This document shows, one piece after another, positions 26,899 through 36,044 of a stretch of 64,000 bases of DNA. A program made the position numbers and the translations under genes. How positions within the stretch are numbered: the first letter of the stretch is position 1; every line of letters starts with the position of its first letter. This DNA comes from Novosphingobium sp. Fuku2-ISO-50 (GTDB lineage: Bacteria; Pseudomonadota; Alphaproteobacteria; Sphingomonadales; Sphingomonadaceae): contig NZ_KQ954292.1 of assembly GCF_001519055.1 (NCBI RefSeq), forward strand, positions 1-64,000. The letters are read 5' to 3'. The notes below the pieces were generated by a model. The model was not told where the DNA came from and did no database searches. It saw only the letters and a program-made list of their open reading frames with translations.

Positions 26899-28017
26899 AT
26901 GCCTCTTGCCAACGACACCGCCCGTCCGCTCGCCCGTCCACTCGCGCGTCCACTCGCTGTGGCCCGCTGGTTGGCGGTTGTCGCCGCGCTGATCATCGCC
27001 ATCGTGGTGGTCGGCGGGATTACCCGGCTGACCGAATCGGGCGTCTCGATCACCGAATGGAATGTCGTTTCGGGCACGCTGCCCCCGCTGACCGATGCCG
27101 CATGGCAGGCCGAATTCGCGCGATACCGGGCCACCCCGCAATTCATCCGCATCAACGGCCCGGCCGGGATGACGCTGGCGACGTACAAGTTCATCTTTTT
27201 CTGGGAATGGGTCCATCGCCTGCTGGCGCGCGGCATCGGCATGGTGTTTGCCCTGCCGCTGGTGTGGTTCTGGGTGCGCGGCGCGATTCCCGCCGGGTAC
27301 AAGCCGCGCCTTGCCGCGCTGCTCGCGCTCGGCGCGCTGCAAGGCGCAATCGGCTGGTGGATGGTCAAATCGGGCATTTCGCATGATGTGAAAGTCAGCC
27401 ATTTCCGCCTCGCCACGCATTTGCTGGTGGCGCTGACCACGCTGGCCGGGGTGGTGTGGACCGCGCTCGATCTGGTCGGCACGGCACAAGTCGGCAGGGC
27501 CCAAGTTGGCAGGGCACAAGTTGGCAGGGCACAGGGCCAGGCGCCCGCGCGGCTGCGCCCGCTGGCCGCTGCGACGCTGGCCGCGCTGGTGATCCAACTT
27601 GTGCTCGGCGCCTGGCTTGCGGGCTTGCGCGCCGGGGTTGTCGCGGGCGCTGGCTGGTTTGCCTGGGACGCCTGGCCCTTGATGCAGGGCCGGTTCTGGC
27701 CCGAAGGGATCGACTGGACAAAGGGCGCGCTGTTTGCCGCCAGCCACGATCCCTATCTCGTCCATTTCCTCCATCGCTGGTGGGCCTGGGTGGTGGTCGT
27801 CGCCATGGTCGTGCTGGCGCGGCGCGTGCGGTCTGCGGGCAATCGCCCGGCCTCGATCGCGCTGCACAGCGCCTTCGGCACGCAAGTCCTGCTCGGCATC
27901 GCGACCGTGTGGAGCGGGGTCTGGCTGCCGATCGCGGTGCTGCACCAGGCGACGGGGGCCTTGCTGGTGGTGGCGACGACCTGGGCCGCGCATGCCGTCG
28001 GGCGGCGCGCTGCCTGA
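26899..28017 (+). CDS. ctaA: Heme A synthase (COX15/CtaA type 2)
   Basis: This 372-residue integral membrane enzyme oxidises the C8 methyl of heme O to make heme A for aa3-type cytochrome oxidase. About eight helices are visible. Haem-ligand His residues sit in conserved contexts: WEWVHRLLARG, SHFRLATHLL, FLHRWWAW and LHQATGALL. GGITRLTESGVSITEW near residue 35 is the family signature. The ATG at 26899 gives a normal length; the longer open frame upstream is non-coding. Two in-frame repeats are odd: a triple RPLA near the N-terminus and a 15-bp unit repeated three times (27484-27528) encoding AQVGR copies in the central cytosolic loop. No other oxidase gene is in the window. Confidence 0.92.
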   Translation: MPLANDTARPLARPLARPLAVARWLAVVAALIIAIVVVGGITRLTESGVSITEWNVVSGTLPPLTDAAWQAEFARYRATPQFIRINGPAGMTLATYKFIFFWEWVHRLLARGIGMVFALPLVWFWVRGAIPAGYKPRLAALLALGALQGAIGWWMVKSGISHDVKVSHFRLATHLLVALTTLAGVVWTALDLVGTAQVGRAQVGRAQVGRAQGQAPARLRPLAAATLAALVIQLVLGAWLAGLRAGVVAGAGWFAWDAWPLMQGRFWPEGIDWTKGALFAASHDPYLVHFLHRWWAWVVVVAMVVLARRVRSAGNRPASIALHSAFGTQVLLGIATVWSGVWLPIAVLHQATGALLVVATTWAAHAVGRRAA

Positions 28018-28032
28018 GCGCAGAAATGGGTT

Positions 28033-28050
28033 GAGGTATTATTTTACCTC
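28033..28050 (+). terminator. Short hairpin after heme A synthase
   Basis: GAGGTA and TACCTC pair over TTATTT, 15 bases past the ctaA stop. It has no T-run and is a weak terminator at best; the AT-rich loop could equally be part of the rplM promoter. Confidence 0.35.
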
Positions 28051-28095
28051 TCCGCAAAGCCGCCCGAAACCTTGACTCTGCGCGCCATATGCAAC

Positions 28096-28131
28096 AAAGG
28101 CCCCCATCACTCGCCGTGACGCGGGGCCTTT
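28096..28131 (+). promoter_or_regulatory. Hairpin in the rplM leader or ctaA terminator
   Basis: AAAGGCCCC (28096-28104) pairs perfectly with GGGGCCTTT (28123-28131), 43 bases before the rplM start. It could end ctaA transcription (three T residues follow the stem) or act as a leader structure for L13 autoregulation. A TTGACT word at 28072-28077 is a candidate -35 element, although no good -10 follows at the right spacing. Confidence 0.45.
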
Positions 28132-28174
28132 GATGGTCAGGCGTCCGGAACAATGTCTAGGGAACCCATAGCCC

Positions 28175-28654
28175 ATGAAGGCGCTCAGCAAGGTCACCCG
28201 GTCGATTAAACCGGCCGAGGTGGAAAAAAAGTGGCATGTGATTGATGCCGACGGCCTGGTGGTCGGTCGGCTTGCGGTCATCATCGCCAATCACCTGCGC
28301 GGGAAGCACAAGCCCAGCTTCACGCCCCACGTCGATTGCGGCGATCACGTCATCGTGATCAACGCCGACAAGGTCAAGTTCACCGGCAACAAGCTGAAGA
28401 ACAAGATCTATTACAAGCACACCGGCTATGCCGGCGGGATCAAGGAACTGACTGCGGGCAAGCTGCTCGGCGGCCGTTTCCCCGAACGCGTCGTGGAAAA
28501 GGCGGTCGAACGCATGATCCCGCGCGGGCCGCTTGGCCGTGCGCAGATGCGCGCGCTGCATCTCTATAACGGCACGGACCATCCGCATGCCGGCAATCAG
28601 CCCGAAGTGCTCGACGTCGCGTCGCTCAATCGCAAGAACAAGGTGGGTGCATAA
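28175..28654 (+). CDS. rplM: 50S ribosomal protein L13
   Basis: This 159-residue protein is full length and clearly L13: [64 protein letters not shown] and HPHAGNQPE are family landmarks. L13 is an early-assembly protein of the large subunit that contacts 23S rRNA. Its stop overlaps the rpsI start (TAATG), the conserved rplM-rpsI operon. The start codon is preceded by AGGGAACC at the usual distance. Confidence 0.97.
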   Translation: MKALSKVTRSIKPAEVEKKWHVIDADGLVVGRLAVIIANHLRGKHKPSFTPHVDCGDHVIVINADKVKFTGNKLKNKIYYKHTGYAGGIKELTAGKLLGGRFPERVVEKAVERMIPRGPLGRAQMRALHLYNGTDHPHAGNQPEVLDVASLNRKNKVGA

Positions 28655-29190
28655 TGGCTGACACCGATACCGTTTCCAGCCTCGCGGACCTCAAGGATCT
28701 GGCCGCTGCGGCTCCCGCCGAAGCCACTGCCGGAACCGAAGATTTCGCACCGGTCATTCCCTCGGCTCCGCCCGCGCCCTTGCGCGAACGCGAAGTCGAC
28801 GCCCAGGGCCGTTCCTATGCCACCGGTCGCCGCAAGGACGCCGTGGCGCGCGTGTGGATCAAGCCCGGCTCGGGCAAGATCACCGTCAACGGCCGCGATC
28901 AGGAAGTCTATTTCGCGCGTCCGACGCTGCGCCTCGTGATCAACCAGCCGTTCCAGGTTGCCGGTCGCGACGCTCAGTACGACGTCGTGTGCACCGTCAA
29001 GGGCGGCGGGCTTTCGGGCCAGGCCGGCGCGGTCAAGCACGGCATCGCCCAGGCGCTGTCGAAGTTTGAACCCGCTCTGCGCAGCGCGGTCAAGGCCGCC
29101 GGCTTCCTGACCCGCGACCCGCGCGTCGTGGAACGCAAGAAGTACGGCCGCGCCAAGGCCCGCAAGAGCTTCCAGTTCTCGAAGCGCTGA
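28654..29190 (+). CDS. rpsI: 30S ribosomal protein S9
   Basis: This 178-residue protein has the S9 core from [21 protein letters not shown] to the C-terminal [17 protein letters not shown], whose final Lys/Arg tail reaches the ribosomal P-site tRNA. The first 50 residues are an acidic Ala/Pro-rich extension ([20 protein letters not shown]) absent from E. coli S9 (130 residues) but usual in this bacterial group. It is coupled to rplM by overlap and ends in a strong terminator. Confidence 0.97.
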   Translation: MADTDTVSSLADLKDLAAAAPAEATAGTEDFAPVIPSAPPAPLREREVDAQGRSYATGRRKDAVARVWIKPGSGKITVNGRDQEVYFARPTLRLVINQPFQVAGRDAQYDVVCTVKGGGLSGQAGAVKHGIAQALSKFEPALRSAVKAAGFLTRDPRVVERKKYGRAKARKSFQFSKR

Positions 29191-29223
29191 TTTCTCACGC
29201 TTCGCGCAACTGCTGCGAAAGGG

Positions 29224-29254
29224 AAAAGCCCGGCTTCATCGCCGGGCTTTTTCT
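29224..29254 (+). terminator. Rho-independent terminator of rplM-rpsI
   Basis: AAAAGCCCGGC, a five-base loop (TTCAT), then GCCGGGCTTTTT form a GC-rich stem followed by T residues, 34 bases after the rpsI stop. Confidence 0.9.
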
Positions 29255-29321
29255 TTGTCCGCTTCGCGCGCACATGCGCGGACAGACCAAATCTTAACCA
29301 CGGGCGATTACGATAGCCGCC

Positions 29322-29534
29322 ATGCTGTTTCCCGGGCCCAAGCTCAACACGCTCTTTGCCAGTCGCTGGAAGGCGCTGCTGTGGGCCGCAGGCGTGCTGC
29401 TGACGGCTTATTGCACCGTGCCCTCGCGCGAAGAGAGCGATCAGGAAGCGGCCGGCACCGCCCCCAGCGGCCAGACCAAGCCGGCCACATCGCCCTGGGC
29501 ACCCGATCCGACCCCGAGCCACCCCGCGCCCTGA
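29322..29534 (+). CDS. Small conserved-looking membrane-anchored protein
   Basis: This 70-residue protein has one hydrophobic segment, WKALLWAAGVLLTAYC at about 16-31, preceded by a positive N-terminus. A Pro/Ser/Thr-rich tail of 35 residues (VPSREESDQEAAG...) follows. The Cys after TAY does not fit a standard lipobox, so a membrane anchor with periplasmic tail is more likely than a lipoprotein. Similar short proteins are familiar from Sphingomonadales; function is unknown. It stands between the rpsI terminator and the convergent TonB-receptor stop. Confidence 0.6.
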   Translation: MLFPGPKLNTLFASRWKALLWAAGVLLTAYCTVPSREESDQEAAGTAPSGQTKPATSPWAPDPTPSHPAP

Positions 29535-29579
29535 TCTTGGCCGATCAGGCGACGCAGGGCACGCCCGCCGGAGCGCGCG

Positions 29580-31745
29580 TCAGATGTCCTTGGAAATGCC
29601 GAAGAAGAAGCCCCGGCGCGGACCCCATTGCGGCGCGCCGACACCGACCCCGGTGCCGTCGCGGATTTCATACCGCGCGTCGAACAGATTGGTGACGTCG
29701 AAGCGGATCTCGACCCCCGGCTTGGCCCATTTGTAACTCGCCGCAAGGTTGAACTGGGCATAGGCGGGCAAGCGCGCACCATTGGGAACGGTGCTGCCAT
29801 CGGGCAAAGCCAGATCCGCGCGCAGGCCCGAGCCGTAGATCATGCTCGACCCGAGCTTGAGCCCGCTGAGGGCGCCGTCCTTGAAGGCATAGCTTGCACC
29901 GGCCGATCCGGTGTAGGTCTGGTCGTGATCGACATAGATATAATGGCTGGCGATATAGGCCAGATCATCGGCGGAAAACGAGAATTCGCTCGATTCGATC
30001 TGTCGGCCTTGCGCCTTGGCCACCGCGAAGTTGCCATAGACCAGCCAGGGGCCGCGCTGAAAATTGCCATAGAGATTGATGCCGCGAACCCGCCCAAAGG
30101 CATAGTTGAACGGGGTCAGGATGATCGGCGCGCCGAACTGGCCCTCGTCGATCATGTGCCGCGACAGGCGGTAATAGCCGTCCAGCCCCACGGTCAGCCC
30201 CGGCGCCAGCTTGCGCTGCACGCCAAGATCGAAATAGTGCTGCCGCTCGGCGCGCGGCGTGGTGTCGATCAGCGAAGACGAAGCGCCGGTCGTGCCGACA
30301 AACCGCGCGATGCTGGTATTGGCCACCAGTTCGAACGGCGGCGGCGAGAAATAGCGCGCATAGCCGAGGTGGAATGTGGTGCTGGCGCCCGGCTGCCACA
30401 CGAAATTGACGCGCGGGCTGAACTGATTTTCCTGACGGTACGCGTCGTAATAGTCAAAGCGCCCGCCATAATTGACCGTGACTTTGCTCGAAAGCTGCCA
30501 TTCGTCCTGAACATAGGCGCTGAACATGACGGCGCTTTTCGTACCGTTGTCGACGATGGTTTGCGCCGCGCCGTTGGGATTGCCGTCTTCTCCGATCGGA
30601 AATACCGCCGTGGTCGTGTCGCTGATGGTATGATCATGCTGGACAAACCCGCCAAAGCGCAGCGTGTGGCCGCCGCCCACCCGCCATGAGGCATCGCCTT
30701 GCAGCCCCAGCGCCATGTCGTTCTTGAACGCCTGTTGCGCGAGCCCGTTGAACAGCAGTTCGCCGACCGTATCGGGGCGATAGGTCAGCCCCGAATAGCG
30801 GGCAAAGCCGCCCAGTTGCAGCGTCAGCGGCCCGCTGTCGTGCAGAAACGAGATCTGCCCGAAGCCGGTGCGTTCCAATTGCCGCTCGTTCAGCGCGTCG
30901 GAGGCATAGCTGGTCTGCCCGGCAACCGGAATCGCCGATGTCGCGGTCAGGCCGACCGGATTGGGAATCTGGAACCACTGGTTCGAATAGCCGCCGACAA
31001 AGCTGATCCGGTCGCTGTCGGACAGGATGCGATCGAGATAGACAAAGCCCTGAAACTGGTCGGTGGCGTCATGCACCGCGCTGCGCGCGCTGTTGACGTT
31101 TTCGATGCCCAGCGCGTCGTGGCGATAGTCTGCCGAAACGAAATAGTTGGTCTTGCCGGTCGAGCCGCCATATTCGATGCTCGGCTCGATCGTGTCATGA
31201 CTGCCGCCATAGAGCGAGACTTCGCCGCCGTTGCTAAAGCCGCTCTTGGTATGGATGTCGATCACACCCGCCGTGCGCAGGCCGTATTGCGCAGGCAACG
31301 CGCCGGTCAACAGGTCGAAATGGTCGATCAGGCGCGGAGAAAGCGTCTGGCCAAACACCGCAAGGCCTTCGGGCAGGATCGTGCCGTTGATGCGATATTG
31401 CAGATTGGCATGGTCATCGCGAACATGGAACTGGCCAAAGCCGTCCTGCACGACGCCGGGCAATTGCAGCATGATCTGATTGAACTGCTGGTTGTCCCCG
31501 CCGGGCAAGGCCTGAATTTCGGCATTGGTTATGCCGTAGGAATCGGCGCCGAGGCTCTTTTGAATTGCCGAGCGCGCCTCATCGAGCCTGCGCGCGGTCA
31601 CCACGATCGGCGAGGGCGCAGCGGCGGCATCGGCCTGCCCCGGATCCGCAGCCGGCGCAGGATCGGCGGCAAAGGCGGGTGTCGCACCGAGCAGCAGCGC
31701 AGCCAGCGCGGTCCCGGCCAAGAGGCGTCCTGAAAACATGATCAT
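29580..31745 (-). CDS. TonB-dependent outer-membrane receptor, probably zinc-regulated
   Basis: This 721-residue receptor has a signal peptide (GRLLAGTALAALLLGATPAFA), a plug domain (about 50-170, starting SIQKSLGADSYGI...) and a 22-strand-type barrel that ends with a terminal SKDI. It imports a metal complex or similar ligand using TonB energy. The perfect palindrome TGTTATAGTATAACA 56 bases upstream matches the Zur consensus, so zinc or a zincophore is the best ligand guess (ZnuD-like role). The divergent neighbour is a siderophore-interacting reductase, so an iron ligand remains possible. There is no extended anti-sigma signalling domain. Confidence 0.88.
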   Translation of the reverse strand: MIMFSGRLLAGTALAALLLGATPAFAADPAPAADPGQADAAAAPSPIVVTARRLDEARSAIQKSLGADSYGITNAEIQALPGGDNQQFNQIMLQLPGVVQDGFGQFHVRDDHANLQYRINGTILPEGLAVFGQTLSPRLIDHFDLLTGALPAQYGLRTAGVIDIHTKSGFSNGGEVSLYGGSHDTIEPSIEYGGSTGKTNYFVSADYRHDALGIENVNSARSAVHDATDQFQGFVYLDRILSDSDRISFVGGYSNQWFQIPNPVGLTATSAIPVAGQTSYASDALNERQLERTGFGQISFLHDSGPLTLQLGGFARYSGLTYRPDTVGELLFNGLAQQAFKNDMALGLQGDASWRVGGGHTLRFGGFVQHDHTISDTTTAVFPIGEDGNPNGAAQTIVDNGTKSAVMFSAYVQDEWQLSSKVTVNYGGRFDYYDAYRQENQFSPRVNFVWQPGASTTFHLGYARYFSPPPFELVANTSIARFVGTTGASSSLIDTTPRAERQHYFDLGVQRKLAPGLTVGLDGYYRLSRHMIDEGQFGAPIILTPFNYAFGRVRGINLYGNFQRGPWLVYGNFAVAKAQGRQIESSEFSFSADDLAYIASHYIYVDHDQTYTGSAGASYAFKDGALSGLKLGSSMIYGSGLRADLALPDGSTVPNGARLPAYAQFNLAASYKWAKPGVEIRFDVTNLFDARYEIRDGTGVGVGAPQWGPRRGFFFGISKDI

Positions 31746-31800
31746 GCGACTGTCTTTATATCCGAAGGGCTTGGGAGAACGTTAGCGGCGGTTTATGTGA

Positions 31801-31815
31801 TGTTATAGTATAACA
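31801..31815. promoter_or_regulatory. Zur-like box upstream of the TonB receptor
   Basis: TGTTATAGTATAACA is a perfect 15-bp palindrome (seven-base arms around G). It fits the TGTTATAnTATAACA core recognised by the zinc repressor Zur in proteobacteria. It is centred about 63 bases before the receptor start. Confidence 0.75.
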
Positions 31816-31946
31816 CAAGCCCCCAAACATGACCATTTTGTCAGTTTTTTCTGTTCCTTGGCCCTTGCGCCACAGGATCGGGGCCAAAGGATCAGGACGG
31901 GCCCGATGGCGGCTTTCGCGGGCCGGATGCGATGACGCGCCAACAA

Positions 31947-31991
31947 ACGATATATCTTTTCATCTTGCAATTCGCACTCGCAGATATATCT
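31947..31991. promoter_or_regulatory. Paired GATATATC palindromes upstream of the siderophore-interacting gene
   Basis: ACGATATATCTT (31947-31958) and AGATATATCT (31982-31991) each contain the palindrome GATATATC, with centres 34 bases apart (about three helical turns). PadR-family repressors bind palindromes of this style, and the PadR-like YqjI of E. coli controls yqjH, a relative of the downstream gene. No padR gene is in the window. Confidence 0.5.
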
Positions 31992-32092
31992 TAGATGCAT
32001 TGACGCCAATCGTCAGGATCTGCTTCTCCGTGAACCGCCTCTCCATACTGCGCCGCCGGCTTGGTCTTATCGAGCCCGCAACCGCAGGTCCA

Positions 32093-32896
32093 ATGACCAT
32101 CGAGCAAGGAACGCCCCCGCCCATGCCCCACAACCCGATCAGCCGCCACCAGATCGCCCGCCTGCGCCACGACACGCGCCGCCGCACGCTGACCGTCGCA
32201 ACGATCGAAGCGCTTGGCACGCGCATGCGCCGGATCGGCTTTACCTCGCCTGAACTGCACGATTTCGTCAGCGCCTCGCCCGATGATCATATCAAGCTGT
32301 TTTTCGAGGATGCAGGCGGCCAAAGCGTGATGCGCGATTTCACCCCGCGCCGCTTCGACACCGGGGCCGGCACGCTGACCATCGATTTCGCGCTGCACGA
32401 CACCGGCCCGGCAACGCAATGGGCCGCCGCCGCGCAAGTGGGCGACCGGCTCGCCATCGGCGGCCCGCGCGGATCGACGGTCGTACCCGACGATTTCGAC
32501 TGGTATCTCCTGATCGGCGATGAAAGCGCTCTGCCCGCGATCGGCCGCCGCGTCGAGGAACTGCGCGCAGGCGCCCCGGTCATCACGCTTGGCCTCGTCA
32601 ATGGCGCGGCAGACGAACAGGTCTTTGCCACGCGTGCGGCCTGGAGCGGCCATTGGGTTCATCGCAACGGCGCCGAAGATGCCGCCGACGGGGCCGCCGC
32701 GCTGCTCGGCGCGCTCAAGGCGCTGGCTTTGCCCGCAGGCGAAGGCTTCGTGTGGATTGCCGCCGAAACCGGCGTGGCCAAGGCCTTGCGCGCCCATGTG
32801 CAGGGCACGCTCGGTCATCCGCGCGAATGGCTCAAGGCATCGGGCTATTGGACAAAAGGCCTCGCCGATGCTGCCGACAAGTCGCTCGACGGCTGA
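32093..32896 (+). CDS. Siderophore-interacting protein (ViuB/YqjH-type ferric reductase)
   Basis: This protein of about 267 residues has an N-terminal FAD-binding barrel (SPELHDFVSASPDDHIKLFF, then DFTPRRFD, a variant of the family's RxYT/S flavin motif). The C-terminal NAD(P)H-type half has WYLLIGDESALPAIGRRVEEL and a final WIAAETGVAKALRAH. It reduces Fe(III) in imported ferric siderophores. A start at 32123 (MPHNPIS) has an AAGGA element at slightly long spacing and is a real alternative; 32093 is listed as the longer form. It is divergent from the TonB receptor, with the Zur-like box and the GATATATC pair between them: an import and release pair. Confidence 0.85.
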   Translation: MTIEQGTPPPMPHNPISRHQIARLRHDTRRRTLTVATIEALGTRMRRIGFTSPELHDFVSASPDDHIKLFFEDAGGQSVMRDFTPRRFDTGAGTLTIDFALHDTGPATQWAAAAQVGDRLAIGGPRGSTVVPDDFDWYLLIGDESALPAIGRRVEELRAGAPVITLGLVNGAADEQVFATRAAWSGHWVHRNGAEDAADGAAALLGALKALALPAGEGFVWIAAETGVAKALRAHVQGTLGHPREWLKASGYWTKGLADAADKSLDG

Positions 32897-32978
32897 CTTT
32901 CAAACGCCCCCTCTTGTCCATCCGCCCGCGCCTGCTAGTCCTGTGCCGTAATCTGGCAAAGCAGGGGGTCACGACAGG

Positions 32979-34742
32979 ATGGGCGCATTGGGCAATTGGT
33001 TGCAGATGGCCGCAGCGGGCGCGCTCGTCCTCGCGCAACCCGCGCAAATGGCGCTGGCCGCCTCACCTGTACCCGTTGCCGCCGATCACGGCATGGTGGT
33101 CACCGCACATCGGCTGGCCACCGAGGCCGGGCTCGACGTCTTGCGCCATGGCGGCAATGCGATCGATGCCGCCGTGGCAGTGGGCTATGCGCTAGCCGTC
33201 ACGTTTCCCGAGGCGGGCAATCTGGGCGGCGGCGGTTTCATGACTGTCCGGCTGGCCGACGGCAGCACGCATTTCCTCGATTTTCGCGAAACTGCGCCCG
33301 GTGCCGCCCGCGCCGACATGTATCTCGACAAACAGGGCAACGTCATCCCCGGCAAATCGGCGCGCGGTTGGCTCGCCGCTGGTATTCCGGGCACGGTCGC
33401 GGGGATGGAATATGCGCGCGAACACTGGGGCAGCCAGCCGCGCGCAGACCTCATGGCCCCGGCGATTCGCCTCGCCGGCGATGGCTTCGTGCTTGACCGG
33501 GGCGATGCCGAAATGCTGGCCGAAGCGGCGGGCGAATTGCGCAAGGATCCGGCCACAGCCGCGATTTTCCTCAATTCCGGGGCACCCTGGCATGCCGGCG
33601 ACCGGCTGGTCCAGACCGACCTCGCCCACTCGCTCAAGGCGATTGCCGACCACGGTGCCGAGGCCTTTTACAAAGGGCCGATCGGCACGGCGATGATCGA
33701 CGCCAGCCGCAGGAACGGCGGGATTTTCACAAAGGCGGACTTCGCTCGCTACACCGTCCGCGCCATGAAGCCGCTCGAATGCGATTATCGCGGCTATCAC
33801 ATCATTTCCGCCCCGCCGCCCAGTTCGGGCGGGGTGGTGATTTGCGAAACGACGGCGATCCTGTCCGGCTATCCGATGACCCGGATGGGATTCCATTCCG
33901 CCGATGCGACGCACGTCCTGATCGAGGCGCTGCGCCGCGCCTATCACGACCGCAACCTGCTGCTCGGCGATCCCGATTTCGTGAAACTGGATACCGCGCG
34001 GCTGATTTCGCCGACCTATGCCGCGACATTGCGCGCCGGGATCGCGATGGACAAGGCGACGCCCTCGCTCTCGCTCGGCGGGGTGACGGCCAGTCCCGAG
34101 GGCAACAACACCACGCATTATTCGATCGTCGATTCCGCCGGCAACGCGGTTTCGGTGACCTATACGCTCAACGACTGGTTTGGCGCGCATGTCACCGCGC
34201 CCGGCACCGGCATCCTGATGAACGATGAAATGGACGATTTCTCGGCCAAGCCCGGCGCGACCAACATGTACGGGCTCGTCGAAGGGCCCAACAACGCGAT
34301 TGCCCCCGGCAAGCGCCCGCTGTCCTCGATGACCCCGACGATCGTGACCAAGGACGGCCAGCTCGCGCTCGTCATCGGCACGCCGGGCGGCAGCCGCATC
34401 CCGACCGGCGTGTTGCAGGTCATGCTGAACATGATCGATTACGGCATGACCCTGACCGAAGCGATCGAGGCACCGCGCATCCATCAGCAATGGCTGCCCG
34501 ACCAGACCTATTACGAACGCTATGGCCTGTCGCCCGACACGCTGGCGATCCTGGCCGCGCGCGGGCAGAAAATGGTCGAGCACCGCCATGGCAACCACAT
34601 CGCCGCAATCGTCGCCGGATCTCCGCGCATTGCCGGGGCAACGCCGCCGCCCGTCGATGACGAAGGCGTCGAAATCCCGCCCGCGCATCTGTTCGGTGCG
34701 ATCGATCCGCGCCTGCCGATGGGCCTGGCCGAGGGCTATTGA
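32979..34742 (+). CDS. ggt: Gamma-glutamyltransferase
   Basis: This 587-residue precursor has a signal peptide (LQMAAAGALVLAQPAQMALAA). The large subunit has DVLRHGGNAIDAAVAVGYALAV and LDFRETAP. The autocleavage site is N-T378-T379-H in NNTTHYSIVD, where Thr378 becomes the N-terminal nucleophile of the small subunit. PLSSMTPTIV and GTPGGSRIPTGVLQ are further family motifs. It acts in the periplasm to hydrolyse or transfer the gamma-glutamyl group of glutathione. The gene is single, about 80 bases after the ferric-reductase gene. Confidence 0.95.
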   Translation: MGALGNWLQMAAAGALVLAQPAQMALAASPVPVAADHGMVVTAHRLATEAGLDVLRHGGNAIDAAVAVGYALAVTFPEAGNLGGGGFMTVRLADGSTHFLDFRETAPGAARADMYLDKQGNVIPGKSARGWLAAGIPGTVAGMEYAREHWGSQPRADLMAPAIRLAGDGFVLDRGDAEMLAEAAGELRKDPATAAIFLNSGAPWHAGDRLVQTDLAHSLKAIADHGAEAFYKGPIGTAMIDASRRNGGIFTKADFARYTVRAMKPLECDYRGYHIISAPPPSSGGVVICETTAILSGYPMTRMGFHSADATHVLIEALRRAYHDRNLLLGDPDFVKLDTARLISPTYAATLRAGIAMDKATPSLSLGGVTASPEGNNTTHYSIVDSAGNAVSVTYTLNDWFGAHVTAPGTGILMNDEMDDFSAKPGATNMYGLVEGPNNAIAPGKRPLSSMTPTIVTKDGQLALVIGTPGGSRIPTGVLQVMLNMIDYGMTLTEAIEAPRIHQQWLPDQTYYERYGLSPDTLAILAARGQKMVEHRHGNHIAAIVAGSPRIAGATPPPVDDEGVEIPPAHLFGAIDPRLPMGLAEGY

Positions 34743-34813
34743 TGCGCCAACCGCTCCGCTCTCGCGCCATCGCCCCATGGCGCGCGGGCGCATGACAGGC
34801 TAAGCTCGACACC

Positions 34814-36016
34814 ATGGCGATGTTGCCGCTGCCTCCCACGCCGTTTTTCGGCAACAAGAACCGCGCGTTCTGGCGCCTGCAGTTCCTTGGCTGGGGCGGG
34901 GCACTGTTGCTGCGCGCGATGTCGAGCCTGGCCAACGCGGTGCCGTGGTCATTCCTGATCATCGTGATCATCGCGACGATCACCGGGTTTTCGATCTCGC
35001 TGATCCTGTCGGTGATCTATCGCGCATTGATCAACCGCCGCGCGATCGTCACCTGGGGGGTGACGGCGGTCGTGCTGGCCATCGCGGTGGGGCTTTATGC
35101 CTTCATCGATTCCTGGGTGGTCAGCCTCTATCGGACCAGCGCCGATTCAAGCTTTGCCCAATTGTTCCTCGGCGTGTTCTACCTCGATCTGACTCTGCTC
35201 GGGGCATGGTCGGCGCTCTATTACGCGATCAATTTCTATATCCAGGTCGAAGAGCAGAACCATCAGCTGCTCCAGCTTGAAAATCAGGCGACCAGCGCGC
35301 AGCTCGCCATGCTGCGCTATCAGCTCAATCCGCATTTCCTGTTCAACACGTTGAATTCGATCTCGACGCTGGTGCTGCTCAAACAGACCGAGCCGGCCAA
35401 TGCCATGCTGTCGCGGCTGTCCTCGTTTCTGCGCTATACGCTGATCAACGAGCCGACCGCGCGTGTCACCGTGGCGCAGGAAGTCGAAACGCTGAAACTC
35501 TATCTCGGGATCGAGCTGATGCGGTTCGAGGAACGGCTGCGCACGCAGTTTCAGATCGACGACGCGGCGCGCGACGCGCTGATGCCCTCGCTGCTGCTGC
35601 AACCGCTGGTCGAAAACGCGATCAAGTATGCGGTCAGCCCGATGGAAGAAGGCGCGGAGATCACGATCAACGCCCACCAGATCGGATCGGTGCTGCGTAT
35701 TGTGATATCCGATACCGGGCCGGGCCTGCCGCCGGGCATCGATCCGGCAGAGCTGTTTGGCGCCAATCACGACATGGGTCATGATCGGGGTCATGATCGG
35801 GGCCGGGGCCATGGCACGCAATCGACCGGCGTCGGGCTCGCCAATATCCGCGACCGGCTGGTGCAGGCCTATGGCGACAACCAGCGCTTTGACATCGTCA
35901 GCGGGGCCGACGGCGGCGTCATCGTCACGATCGAATTGCCCTTTGAAGTCCGCGAGGCCGCCCCCCGGCCGCCCCGATCCGTTCAGCCTGCGCTAAACCC
36001 CGCGGTGGCAGGGTGA
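34814..36016 (+). CDS. LytS/YehU-type sensor histidine kinase
   Basis: This 400-residue protein has four membrane helices (about 22-40, 45-68, 80-98, 118-142) and a short coiled coil. A His_kinase domain follows with the phospho-acceptor in LRYQLNPHFLFNTLNS (H174), and then an ATPase domain: LLLQPLVENAIKYA (N box), ISDTGPGLP (G1) and GVGLANIRDRL (G2). A His/Asp/Arg-rich insert (HDMGHDRGHDRGRGHG) from a 12-bp tandem duplication at 35777-35800 interrupts the lid between G1 and G2 and might bind metal. The cognate regulator follows 28 bases downstream. Confidence 0.9.
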   Translation: MAMLPLPPTPFFGNKNRAFWRLQFLGWGGALLLRAMSSLANAVPWSFLIIVIIATITGFSISLILSVIYRALINRRAIVTWGVTAVVLAIAVGLYAFIDSWVVSLYRTSADSSFAQLFLGVFYLDLTLLGAWSALYYAINFYIQVEEQNHQLLQLENQATSAQLAMLRYQLNPHFLFNTLNSISTLVLLKQTEPANAMLSRLSSFLRYTLINEPTARVTVAQEVETLKLYLGIELMRFEERLRTQFQIDDAARDALMPSLLLQPLVENAIKYAVSPMEEGAEITINAHQIGSVLRIVISDTGPGLPPGIDPAELFGANHDMGHDRGHDRGRGHGTQSTGVGLANIRDRLVQAYGDNQRFDIVSGADGGVIVTIELPFEVREAAPRPPRSVQPALNPAVAG

Positions 36017-36044
36017 TCGGCTCATACCAGTCCAGGGAAACGCC

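Noticed and set aside
29322..29534. Lipoprotein call for the 70-residue protein
   Set aside because: The Cys follows LLTAY, which does not fit the small-residue requirement before the Cys; a membrane anchor is more likely.
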